Source: Vitis vinifera
Lineage: Eukaryota; Streptophyta; Magnoliopsida; Vitales; Vitaceae
NCBI RefSeq assembly: GCF_030704535.1
Contig: NC_081817.1
Span: 5,217,501-5,281,500, forward strand
Direction of reading: 5' to 3'
DNA length: 64,000 nt
Shown here: positions 35,305 through 46,500 of the stretch, in pieces
How positions within the stretch are numbered: the first letter of the stretch is position 1
Layout: each line of letters begins with the position of its first letter
Program-made: the position numbers and the translations under genes
Notes under the pieces: generated by a model
What the model was told of the DNA's origin: nothing
Databases searched by the model: none
Seen by the model: only the letters and a program-made list of their open reading frames with translations

Positions 35305-36008
35305 TTGCTAGCACAACAAAAGGATGACACCTAATATGAGGTGTTGTAAGATATGTGACGTGAGATGTATGGAGGGTCATGACACAAGCCAAGCAAAACT
35401 TGGTGAGGGAACAAGTGGCATGAGCTACTGCAATTAGACATGTGAAGGTGACATAAAAAAAGAGTGAGTTGTTAAGCTTGGTAGAGGTGGCATGAGTAGA
35501 AACAAGTGTAACAACTTGTTAGCATTATTGGCTCCACCATCCAATTGCTCCTTAATTGTATCCATCATTAGCTCCTTAATTTATCCTTATTTATATCCTT
35601 TAGTTCTCTATATTTCCATAACACAACTATGACGAATGATAAACATGTGATGATGGTTGAAGCCTTGAGAGGATCCACTATCTAGATGTGAATGAGATTA
35701 GTAAGTTGATTCTTAAAATTAGGTAGTGCTCTCTCTATGTTTATGAATAATATGACTTGCCAAGTTTTTTTGGTATGAATTTATCAAAAAAGATTGTGGA
35801 AGTTTTGCTTCAAAGTAGGTCTTGACCATTTTTTGTAATTACACAAAAGGGAATACAAGTTAGTGTTTTTTTTTTCTTAAAAATATACTTATAGTACATT
35901 CTTGAGTGTTCGAAAAAATTATCTTATAGGACTTCTATTCACCACACAACCTAAAAAGGTTAAAGGGTAAGTTTTGTGTCTATGACATCCATATCCTAGA
36001 AATTAAAA

Positions 36009-36123
36009 GTGCGTTTGATAGTGATTTTAAAAAACGTTTTTAATCTATTTAATACTTGAATGATAAAAATTTTTAAGTATTAAAAAAATTAAAAACACTT
36101 TCTAAAATTATTGTCAAACGAGG
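36009..36123. mobile_element. small palindromic MITE, copy 1
   Basis: About 115 bp with inverted ends: GCGTTTGATAGTGATTTTAA at the left against the complement of the TAAAATTATTGTCAAACG right end, with a central ATGATAAAAATTTTTAAGTA. Related copies at 41668-41781 (opposite orientation) and 52185-52303. Confidence 0.75.
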
Positions 36124-36533
36124 TCCAAGTGTTATATATAGATAAAACCAAGTATCTTATCCACCTCATTCATGTTATAATCGAGCCTAGAATTCAACAA
36201 GCGTATTTATATGAACTTTGCACAACCATATAAGATTTGAATAGATGAAGATAAAATAGTTTCATCACTCATTGTAGTTGGAAATAATGATTCTTAATCA
36301 AATTCTAAATATAAACATGAGTGAAAATACCATCAAAACCTTTTTTAGAATACTCAATATTATATATTTTTAAATTAAAATTAATTTATAAATATATTCA
36401 AATTTGTGAAAATGCAACTGGGGCATGCTCGAGATGGGGGAAATGGGTATAGCTAAAAACCCGTAGCCTTTAAGACCCAAGACGACACAGCCTCCAAAAC
36501 CCTCGTGTGTTTGGCTTTCAGTTCAGGATTAAA

Positions 36534-39500
36534 ATGGGGAGAGTAGCTCTTCTTCACTTGCTTCGATCACAGTCCAGGCGCATCTCTTCCACAAACGCCC
36601 TCTCTGGTTTTTCCCTCTCTCTATTTCTCTTTTCTTTTTCTATCTAAATTGTCATTTTCATTCTGAACACACACCCTCACCGCTCCAATTCAACTCTTCC
36701 GTTTCTTTTCCTTTGTTTCATTGCTTTATTTTTTGAACGACCAAACCCCCAAGAACTACCATGTGATGGGGTCTCTCCTGCTACTTGTTGAGGTGAAATA
36801 GCGATGTTGTATGACGAATTAGTTTTGTTGGGATCGTTGTATTTGTTCAGATCGAGTGTGATTAATCCAAATATTCATGAGCGTATTATAAGATTGTGGA
36901 ACGCCAGCGTTTGAAACGGTTATAGATTTGGGGACATGGGAAATTCTTGTTTCTGGGGTTTGTCAATTAGGTAGTGAATGACTATGGAGCCCAATCAGGG
37001 TTGGGATTTATAGACCCGGAAATATGTTGAAAATATTTATCTTTTGTTAGGAATGTCAAGGTCGGGAGCTTTTGAATGCGGGCTTTGTATAGGCACAGTG
37101 AAGGGTTAAGCACCATTGTCTGGGTAACAGTGGAAAATCTGGTGTTTGAATAGGGCTTGTTTCAGGCTAATGGGTTTTATTTTTCCTAATATGAATTTTG
37201 AAGAATCTGGACATGCTTGATGGTTTAGGGCAGTTTTTTAAATCCCACTCAAGTGCTCAAGGGATGGGAAGGTTACAGGTTCAAGTCTCAATGGGGACAA
37301 AATTTACCTTGAAAAAAAAAAAGGAACCAAATTTTGAATCTTGTGCAGTCTTTTGGATCAGAGACATGTGCATGGTTCAAAGATTGTAAATATTGGTCCT
37401 GTCCTCTATTTAGCTGTGTGTATGGCCTAAATAGTATCCAGTTCGTTTGGAATTCATTCAAAGTTGTTCCATGATAGTAGAAAAATGAGTGTAGAAGAAG
37501 TCGAACTTGGCCAAAATTTTTAAGTAATGGAATGTTTGAAATGGCTTAGAGTCAAAGCAAAGTTTCAACAATCTTGTGAAAATTTACTACTTTCTTGGAA
37601 CAGGTAATTGTGTTGGAAAATGAATGGACAAATGTGCTTAATTTTTTTTTTTTTTTTTTTGATATGTGATGATGAGATATTGTAAACACGCTTCAAAGAA
37701 AGAGCGTGACAAGGTACACAAGAAGGAAACAAAGAGTCACAAGAAAACAACAAAAAATCCAAGGAAAAACAGCTCTCTCCGATACCAAACTAACCAATCA
37801 ACAAAATCAATTACAGTCAAAGTGCCAACACCCGTATACATCTTTGCTCACAAAAACAGATTACTAAAGAAAACGTTCTTCAGAATTTGGATAGTTCAAA
37901 AAATGCATAAAGGAACAACTTTCCATATTTTCTTGCACTTCTTACCGATGAAGGAGCCATGCCACCATAATAGAGTCTCTCTCACGAAGGCCAACAAAAT
38001 CCAAGGAACAACTGCCAAAGAACCTTTGCCAAGGGATAGTGAAGGAGAATGCAGTCTGTCAACTCCTCTTTCACTTTACATAAATAGAATCTATTAACCA
38101 ATGCCCATCCCCTTTTTTGTAGCTGATCAAGAGTCAAAACTTTTCCCCAACAAACTTCTCATGCTTTGCACTTAAAGAATCAGTATTAAAAGATCCATCT
38201 CTATACCGTGCATTGAGAGTTGGTATTTTTCATGATTCTTGTTTTGGCATATGTGTTGTTTTTATGCAATACTACATTTTCTAGTGCTACAGGTAACATA
38301 TGAATTTTGGGTTGGTCATTTTTCTTCTTTTCTACAATGTTTTGGTCTGTACACAAACAGTGAGTATTATTTGGCTTGACATATCAACTCTTTCCCGTCT
38401 GACACATATCTGTCACTCTGATTTCCTAAGTTGCAGAAGGTTCCTATGTTACATATTTCCGATCCAGATCTAGAAGTAACATCTGTAAGTGTGCTTGTTT
38501 GCCACCACATTCTTACAATCTTGTATGAGAAACTGGGTTCTTACACTACAAGCCTTCATCGCTACCAACATTAATGATTGAGTGTGTTTATATCTTAACA
38601 GCATCAAATAGGAGTTGTTCAAAATAAGTTTGGGGCTGGGAGCAGGGAACCACCTGTATTTAGAGGTCTAAACTGTGAAGGCACATAAGAGGCATTTAAG
38701 CAATGTGTGTATTTATGCTGCGGGCATGTGTGTTAATTGAGAGTCCTTTGGTCAATACTGGCCTGTTAGCCTATGTAATATGGTCAAAAGTCAGACCTCT
38801 ACTGACTCCATGAATCGCCTTTTTTTTCCATCTAGCTCTTTTTGTAGAAAAGATACTGACTATACTATCATTATTCTAGAAGTGATCCATTCCATGAGGA
38901 AAAAGAACGAGAATGACTCCTGAGGCTTAGTTCAGTTAGGAAGTGGTTGGAGTGGTGGGGATAAGGAGGTTCCAAGTTCGATACCACATATGCAAGGAAA
39001 AAAAGGTTTAACCGTCAAAAAAATTATGAAAAAGAATGAAAAAAGTGACAATATGACTGTGAAACTCAAATAGGTCTATGCATGTCTCTAGTGGAATTTC
39101 AGACGACATGCTTTTCACATATTTTCAATTTTCTGCACCTTTTTTTAGGCTTTTCGTATGATGCATTCTCTCCTCAACTGTAGCTATCTGTACACAACTG
39201 CAGGCTTTTAACCAGTCCAGAGGCAATACCCTGTTTTCATTATCTGTTTTGAGTTTTCCTAATCTAAACAAGCTTGGAACTGGATGTGGTCTATCCTTAA
39301 TCACGATTGCATTTTCCATAATGACCAATGGTTGTTGGTAACTAAGAGGGATTTAACACAGGTCAAACTGTTTGCTGCAAATACTTTGTGCAAGCCAAAA
39401 TATGTATCTCCTTCCAGGAATTGGTTCCCCCTGCCTCAATGGATGGTGAAGAGTGGCATGGGTGTAGAAGCTAGGTTTGATGATTCTGAGCCACTTCCTT

Positions 39501-41100
39501 GTCATGTGTATCTCACAAAGCTAAGTTTGATGATTCTGGGCCACTTCCTTGTCATGAATATCCCATGTAAACTTGAGGGAGTGGATTTCTATGTGAATGA
39601 TCGACTTGGGCCTAATGGTAGTTGAGAACTTTGAACCTTATCCCTTGAATGAGATGACGCAATGAGGGCTCTTAGTGGCAAAACCTACCAGGGTTATGCA
39701 ATGAGCAGTTTGCGCTCTCAACCTCCTCTTCTCTCTGCCATGCCAGGCCGTGGTGATGAAATGTGACTGTGGGAAGCACATAGAAAAGAGAAAATAATGA
39801 TTTTAAATTAATGGCATGGCTGGGGCATGTTGGGCATGTGTCTAATGTGTGTGCAAGGTGTGTTCTTCCAATTACTTCTTGTTGGTCCTGCCAACCCATT
39901 TATCAGTTGGGCCCTGAGCTGGAGACCATGCCTAGGATACAATACTTCTTATGGTTTGTGGTGCATGCTGAATTGGTCAATCAAGATGTTTCTTTCTTTT
40001 TGTAATAGGACCAAACAAAAAATGTTTTGCCGTTGAAATAGTGTCCTGATGCCACTATGTCTCCTTTATAACAAAACAGAGAGTCCCTATTTATGTTTAG
40101 TCATATTGCTCCTCCCTGAACCACACACCTGGCTAACATTAAATTATAGCTTTTCTAATTGCTTGACATTCTAAATCTTCTTATATGCTGAGATTCCTGT
40201 TTCCACATTGAGTTTAAATCCTTATTAATTTTTCTCTTGTCAAGAGTAACCTTGGTGATATAAAATGGCTAGGATACAATAATTTTTTGGTTTGCACCAT
40301 AATTGTCTCTATCTAAATCTTACCTGATTCCAGAGTTTTTTTGGATGCTTCAACAAACCTTTTGTTGCATCTCTTCTTTGGATGTTGATAATCAATGATA
40401 ATGATTCTCTTGTTGTGATCATTGCTGTTGTTATTATTGCTGCACAGGTTATCATCCTCATAGGTTCGGAATATGGCCACACGCCCCAAGTGCCAAACCA
40501 AACATTAATTCTGCCATCCAGCTTGCTGCTTCCCAGAGAAGATGGGCATCTAAAGCCAGAACCGCAGAAGATGATAGCAAGATTAGCATTGGACCACGAA
40601 GAGGGGGAGAAATGGAGGAAGATGAAAAAGATTCTGGGATTGTTTACCATGGGCCTATCTCATCTACAGTAAAGAAAGTGAAGCTTCTCTCTCTTTCCAC
40701 CTGCTGCCTCTCAGTATCTCTAGGGCCTGTTATCACTTTCATGACATCCCCTGAAATGAATGTGATCCTCAAGGGTGCGGTTGCATCTTCTGTGATATTC
40801 CTCAGTGCTTCTACCACTGCTGCCCTTCACTGGTTCGTAAGCCCGTACGTTCACAAGCTCAGATGGCAGCCAGGTTCAGACACATTTGAAGTGGAGATGA
40901 TGTCATGGCTGGCAACATACCTTCCAAAGACTCTAAAGTTTGCTGATATCCGCCCACCAGAGACCAATAGGCCTTTTGTGACATTCAAGGCCAATGGAAA
41001 TTTCTACTTTGTCGACGCGGAACACTGTCATAACAAGGCTTTGTTAGCAAAACTGACCCCTCGGAAAGCAGCCCATGAGTCTGCTTTTAAGAACTTGTGA
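36534..41100 (+). CDS. TMEM70-like mitochondrial membrane protein (241 aa)
   Basis: TMEM70 proteins sit in the inner mitochondrial membrane and, in animals, assist assembly of ATP synthase and complex I; the plant role is inferred. Exon 1 is 36534-36606, exon 2 is 40448-41100; the phases (1+2 nt) make Gly25 across the 3.8-kb intron. The N-terminus is Arg/Ser-rich and lacks acids (MGRVALLHLLRSQSRRISS), fitting a mitochondrial presequence. Two hydrophobic segments follow at about 103-123 (KLLSLSTCCLSVSLGPVITF) and 131-151 (LKGAVASSVIFLSASTTAAL). After them come HWFVSPYVHKLRW and a soluble tail with DIRPPETNRPFVTFKANGNF, the family's conserved C-terminal block. Stop TGA at 41098-41100. I cannot exclude a small extra exon in the intron, but none is needed. 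Confidence 0.85.
37240..37322 (+). mobile_element. tRNA-derived SINE-like sequence in TMEM70-like intron
   Basis: CCACTCAAGTGCTCAAGG followed by a box-B-like GGTTACAGGTTCAAGTCTC and ending in an A-tract at 37312-37322. Short and non-coding. The family is not identified. Confidence 0.45.
37640..38175 (-). mobile_element. antisense LINE fragment (zf-RVT region)
   Basis: The minus strand at about 38165-37960 reads WGKVLTLDQLQKRGWALVN, a Cys-containing FYLC segment and WWHGSFIGKK: the zinc-binding end region of L1-type LINE polymerase. It ends at a T-tract (37641-37660) followed by GATATGTGATG, the antisense A-tail. Stops and frame shifts are present. It lies in the TMEM70-like intron. Confidence 0.75.
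38923..39006 (+). mobile_element. tRNA-derived SINE-like sequence
   Basis: GGCTTAGTTCAGTTAGGAAG resembles a Pol III box A region, and GGTTCCAAGTTCGATACC resembles box B about 45 bp later, with an A-rich end. Located in the TMEM70-like intron. It is not a functional tRNA: no acceptor pairing seen. Confidence 0.55.
39469..39568. repeat. 50-bp tandem duplication in TMEM70-like intron
   Basis: AGCTAGGTTTGATGATTCTG with its following CCACTTCCTTGTCATG (from 39469) recurs at 39519 as AGCTAAGTTTGATGATTCTG with the same continuation, one unit after the other. Confidence 0.85.
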
Positions 41101-42180
41101 TCTGGTAACATATTGACAGAGCTCTGAACCACATCATAGATTATGGCTTTTGATAAGCCACAAATCTTTTTGAGCCTTTGAAGGCATACTTTGTGTTCTT
41201 TGTTTTCCAGAAATAGTGTGACACTGGATTTTGTTTGGTTTGGCAGAAAATGATTTAGTGGTGAGATTTTCCAGACTTTTTAAGGATTAGAGCATTTGCT
41301 GTCAAGATGGCCAAATTATATTTTGGATATGGCATGTGATAATCAAATGATATGCCTAATTTACTTCAATTGAAATCATTTGACCAGTTTTTGGAAATTA
41401 TATTGACACTCCCTGTCTAACCGGCATTGTAGGATTAATGATATATCTATAAAATACTAGAAAAATGCACTGATATTATGCTAGGATAAAACCAAAAATT
41501 GAAAACAAAAAAGAAATGAAAATTGAAAGGTCTCAATCCCTAAATGAGTTGGTTAGAACCCTAATTTTGCAATAACCACTTGTGGTATTGGTCCTATTTG
41601 GGGATTTTAGTCTACACTGGGAAAATTGAAGTACACAACTTTCAATTTGAGCTGTAAGAGGAAGAATCAGTTTGATAGTGGTTTTAGAATGCACTATTAA
41701 TTTTTTTTGACACTTAAAAATTTTTATCATTCAATTATTAGAAAAGTTAGAAGAATTTTTTAAAATCAATGTCAAATGCACTTAAAGTAAACTGACTCGT
41801 TGAATCCCAAAACACAATGATTATTGTGGTTTTTAGATGTGTAGGAACTCAACAAATAAGTAAAGTTAGGTTTTTCTTATAATTGCATAATGATGGTTTT
41901 TTTTGTTGGTTTTGTTTCTCATTATGGGGATTGCAATTTTTTGTGATTTTTTGTTGTACAATTAAAAATTAGGGAACCAAGACTTAGTTGTTTATCACAA
42001 TAAAAAGCAACATTAGATAAATAATGTAGATCTAGACTGTTATTACATATTTAACATGTTTCAAGATTTATTTGCTACCATTTTAGGTGATTCGACACAA
42101 AGTTATGTTGTAATGAAGGTAATGTATTACTTGTTGAATTATATCTTCATGTAAAATTGTTATACATGTTTAGAATATTT
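41101..42180. other. TMEM70-like 3' flank and intergenic DNA
   Basis: 3' UTR followed by AT-rich DNA. It includes one copy of the small MITE family (41668-41781). No gene recognised. Confidence 0.5.
41668..41781. mobile_element. small palindromic MITE, copy 2 (inverted relative to copy 1)
   Basis: Starts CAGTTTGATAGTGGTTTTAG, ends TTTTAAAATCAATGTCAAATG. The central TTTTTATCATTCAATTATT is the complement of the copy 1 centre. Confidence 0.65.
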
Positions 42181-42189
42181 CATCATCAA

Positions 42190-43579
42190 AGGATGATTCA
42201 CTTTATAGTATTTGTTGGAAGTACTACTCCAATTGAGGTTGTTCCAACACAATCTAGTGGAAGGGTCACATATGATAGAAATTGGGTCTAGTGATTGTAA
42301 ATTTGAAGATGAGATTAGGCCTATAGTGAAGCTCACTAGATATAGACATGGATATGTTGGTGGTGGGGGCATTAATCAACATTGGGTAGAGGTTGTCCAA
42401 AAGATGGCAATAACATAGGGTTTTAGATTGGTGGGAGGAAAGGTAGCCATAGAGCCATTGAAGATATAATGTTTAAAGATGTGGGCAAGGATGAGGATGT
42501 AGATGTGAAGATGGCTATGAAGATAATGTTGAGGGTAATTGTGAAGATGTTGATGAGAATGAAGAATTGGCACATTGGTGAGGATTATGACATTCAATGG
42601 TGTCCACCAAGTCATGTAGATGAGAGTTCATCTAGCGTCGAGTCACTTGATAGAGATAGTGGGGAAAATTGGTTCCATATTAATGATGACTTGTTAGGAT
42701 ATGAATCTAATGATGGTGATAGGGTTCAATACAATTCCATAAATAAGGGATTAGAGAGTAAAACATACAAGGTTGTTGAAAAGGTAAATAAAATGAAGAA
42801 GGGTTAATTATTTGGAAACATGCATGAGTTTAGAATTGTGTTAAGGGGTTTTGTGATCCATGAGGGTTTTGAAATAAAAAGGTTAAAGAATCAAAGAATT
42901 AGAATGATCGCAAAGTGTGCAACTAAAGGTTATCCTTAAAGAATATATGTTATTCCTTATTGTTGGTGGAGTAACTTGCATGATCAAGAAAATGGAAAAG
43001 GCACACAATGATGTTAGAACCTCAAAATATTCAAATGCGTCCTTTAATGGATAGCCTAGAAATTAAGTGGAATTGAAATTGGATGGAATGAGGGAAGCAT
43101 TGAAAGGAAGTTATACTATAGACCAAGTAAAATGGAGCTTTATAGGACCAAACGGAGGGCAAAGAATGAGAATGAAGGATTACATAGCAAGTCATATGCC
43201 AAGTTTCAAGCTTACATTGAGCTAGTAAGGGTGACAAATCCTAGATCTTTAGCGAAGATCAATGATGATAGGAAAACTCCATATTCTACTTTTACATTCA
43301 AAAGGTTATTTATTTCATTTAAGACAATGAAGACTAACATCATAACGAAATGCAGACCTTTCATAATATTGGACAAATAGAGGTGTTCTACTAATTATTG
43401 TTGCTTTGGAAACCATTTGTTCCTTATTATATTAGGCATTGTCAAGAGTGAAAACCAAGATAATTGGACATTATTTGTTTAGTATTTGGAGACTATTCTT
43501 TGCGCAAATTCATGTAATGTACAATGTATTTTCATGACAAATTGTCAAAAGGTATGATATAATTGTTTTGATTATACAT
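42190..43579 (+). pseudogene. decayed MULE (MuDR-type) transposase, 5' part
   Basis: Broken plus-strand frames give, in order, an acidic segment (WFHINDDLLGYESNDG, 42469-42807), then FRIVLRGFVIHEGFEIKRL, IRMIAKCATKGYP and RIYVIP (42829-42955): the MuDR N-terminal DNA-binding block. Next come KMELYRTKRRA, YAKFQAYIELVRVTNP and FKRLFISFKTMK with ITKCRPFIILD (43132-43380), then a frameshifted NQDNW block of the catalytic region. Several stops and shifts make it non-functional. The solo LTR at 43580 cuts it; the downstream catalytic and zinc-knuckle parts were not recognised beyond 44921. The 42212-42418 frame may be its 5' flank. Confidence 0.72.
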
Positions 43580-44916
43580 TGTGAAACCAAGGTTTGGTTA
43601 ATCTCGATTTTGATTACAACAAAACAAGGTTTAGAACTAATGATTATATTTCAAGTGTGATCAGGTAAGACGATTTCCAAAATGGCAATCACAAAGAAAA
43701 ATCAAGTCAATAAGAAATCATGAAAAAGAAGACCACCTCAAAGAGAAGTGTTTTTCAAATACCCAAACTTCATAAGATCTTTTTGTAAGGTTGTTGATGC
43801 ACTAAGATTTTCATACATTACATTTTTTACTTATGCACCAAAATCATCCAAGAGTTATTTTGTTTTAAATATTTTAAAATTAGATGATTTCATGTTTTTA
43901 ACTAAAACCTTGTGTCAAATGTTTTTCAAATTTGTTTAAAAGGTTTTAAGTTGAAAAAGTTGGTTCTTAAGCTAAAAACGACTCAACCAGTTGAACCGGA
44001 TAAGGAACCGGTCGACCGCTAGCTCAACCGGTCTAGGAACAAGTCGACTCCCAGTTCAACCGGTCAATGGTATGAACAGTAACTAGTCGACCGCCAACTC
44101 AACTGGTCAAGGGGTGCAAAAAGTCTTCTCTCTCTTTTAGAATGGTTATTCAACCGGATGAGGAATCGATCGACCCACACCTCAACCGGTCAAGGTCTGG
44201 TTAAGATCCAATCGAGGTCTAATGGTCACCTACTAAGCATTAAATGCTAATGGCTAGTCAACCAGTCCAACCCCCAACAGCTAGTTTGGTTTTTTTCCTT
44301 TATAAAAAGGCTCCAAATCTTCATTGTTGAAGAGTTCAACCTTCCCAAACCTTTTTTGAATATATTTGAGTCTTGAAATAATGTTTTTGAGTGCACCATT
44401 GTTCTAAAACTTGCATATCTTTAGTGCACCATTCAATCCTAGTTTTCTTGTATCATTTGAGCTTAAAGTTTTTGTATTAGGATTTTGTGAGATCAATTAT
44501 TTGTATATCTTTGAGATGAAGATTCTCAAGTGTGGGGTATCTCTTGAGGATTATAAAGGGTACTTGGAGCCAAAAGTCCAAGAGGGTGGATTGAAACCAT
44601 AATCTAATTGTATTACTTGAAGGCTTGATTTGGAAGCCTTGAATTAGTGGAACCTCAAGCTTGGGATTGAAGTTAGAGGAGAGTGGATGTAGGTCGGGTT
44701 GCGTCGAACCACTATAAAATCTTGTGTTTGCATTCTCTCTTCCCTACTCTTTTACTTTATATGCAATTGTCTTTATATTGTTTTATTATATACTTGCATA
44801 TATTTGTCTCTTACATTCATATAGTTTAAATTTGCAAAAAGAGACCATCACCCTATTCACACCCCCCCCCCTCTAGGGTGATTACCATAGGTTGGATTAG
44901 CCTAATTTTTCTAACA
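43580..44916 (+). mobile_element. solo LTR (1337 bp) with TG...CA ends and TACAT duplication
   Basis: Begins TGTGAAACCAAGG, ends TTTCTAACA, and is flanked by the 5-bp repeat TACAT (43575-43579 and 44917-44921). A TATAAAAAGG TATA-like element lies near 44299, fitting the LTR promoter. A C-run and CTCTAGGG lie close to the end. It contains an AACCGGTC minisatellite (43985-44275). No gag or pol follows, so it is a recombined solo LTR. A degenerate relative lies at 27350-28380. Confidence 0.78.
43985..44275. repeat. AACCGGTC/GTCGACC minisatellite inside the solo LTR
   Basis: Imperfect 25-45-bp units each holding TCAACCGGTC or TCAACCAGT, alternating with GTCGACC or GTCGACT. Distinctly CG-rich against the surrounding DNA. 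Confidence 0.7.
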
Positions 44917-46463
44917 TACATATTTATTCATTTAATGAAATTTGACTTAATATATATTATATGCTTTCAATTCATTGTATAATGAAGTACATACTACATT
45001 TTATAGTGTTATCCATGTCATTAATGAGGAGATGTCAATTACTATTGGGTTGTTGGGTGGTATTGATCATTTCCAAAATAAAAATAAACAGAATCCCAAC
45101 TAACAAAATTACAATAATAACATTAATTGCAAAGTTATGGCATATTCATCATTCATACATATAAATTTTTTGTGTTATAAAAAAAAAAAAAAAACTTAGA
45201 TATATATTACATCAAAGATGGGTATTGGAGGGTCACATCATGAAGGGTAACCATTTTTCAAAAGCATATTTCACATGATTAAAATATTGAAGAACTAAGC
45301 TTATCTTTGTCATTGTCCTTGAGATCGAATGAAGCATCAACAAATATAAAAATGGTATTAGCATCAAGGATAATAGGACCAAATGATGGAAATGACTAAA
45401 AACATGAACAAACCTTTGTGGCAACTTTTTTTGTCCATCACTCACAAATGTTGGATCGATCCAACAACAAACACGCGAATCTAATCCATTAAGAGCATGT
45501 GTGCAAAACGCCTTCAAAAATCATCATAAGAGTCTCTACAATCAATAGGTATATCAATATAGAGAAGATCAACCATAAAAACAATTGCATCCATCCATCA
45601 ATCTAACATTAATGGAAACAATGAAGTTGAAATATATATATATATATATAAGAAACATCTATACAATCATATACTAATTCATCCATTATCCTCATTCAAT
45701 CATGCATTAAAAATTATCAGCATTATTAACATCATATATGCAAACATAAAAATGATAAAAATGCAAAAATGCAAAAATTTCTACATCAACAAATAAACCT
45801 TTCAGGTTAATATTCTCCTATAACCAAAAAAAGGAATTGTTATCTTGAAACCATTTAGCTTGGATTGGGCTCTTGTTACTTGAAAAATTGCAATTTTTTG
45901 TTGAAAATGTGAAGAGTTTGTTTGGATTTGTAAGTTTGGTTGATCTTGGTAGTTGTTTTCTTCCCACAAAAAACCTTCAATTTTTTAATCTAATGCCGTA
46001 TGAGGATGTAATAGATGAGGAGCATAAAATTCCTTCAACAACAAAGACAAAAATCAGGGAAATTGTTAAAAATCATACCCTAACACTAATTTTAAAAAAT
46101 CAAGAATCCCTAAATCTAATTTCACCTCTCTTGTTCCTAAATTATTAGGTAATGTTTACAAGTTTGAAGATCTACCTCCATGAACCATGATTATGCTTTT
46201 GTCTCCAAAGTCAATAATAATAATAAAATAAAATAAAAAGGCAACTTAATTTTGCCTTCTATCTTCAAAGTAAAAAAATAAGACAATTTCATTCAATTTA
46301 TAGAATTATCATTTTTCATTGAACTCCATCTTTATCATTATAATTTGGATGAGAAGTAAGTAGGGATCAAGTTAGTTTAGGGTTTTAATTGAAAATGAAA
46401 AAGAGGATTAACACCAGGCCTCCAAGATCGGGTATTATAATCCTAAATTTGATGATTTTTTAC

Positions 46464-46468
<5 letters not shown>

Positions 46469-46498
<30 letters not shown>
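46469..46498. repeat. (TA)n microsatellite
   Basis: Fifteen alternating TA units. Confidence 0.9.

Positions 46499-46500
<2 letters not shown>

Larger units (their letters stand above)
34279..36533. other. intergenic between paralogue B and the TMEM70-like gene
   Basis: Holds the paralogue B promoter (34.28-34.65 kb), a 78-codon frame at 34658-34891 without recognisable motif, the hAT-like element 35097-35304 and the small MITE 36009-36123. The TMEM70-like promoter must lie in about 36.35-36.53 kb. Confidence 0.55.

Noticed and set aside
38923..39006. Functional tRNA gene
   Set aside because: Box A and B likeness only; no paired acceptor stem or clear anticodon arm, and an A-rich tail indicates a SINE.
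45873..46148. 91-codon frame in the 45-46 kb repeats
   Set aside because: AT-driven composition and no recognisable domain.
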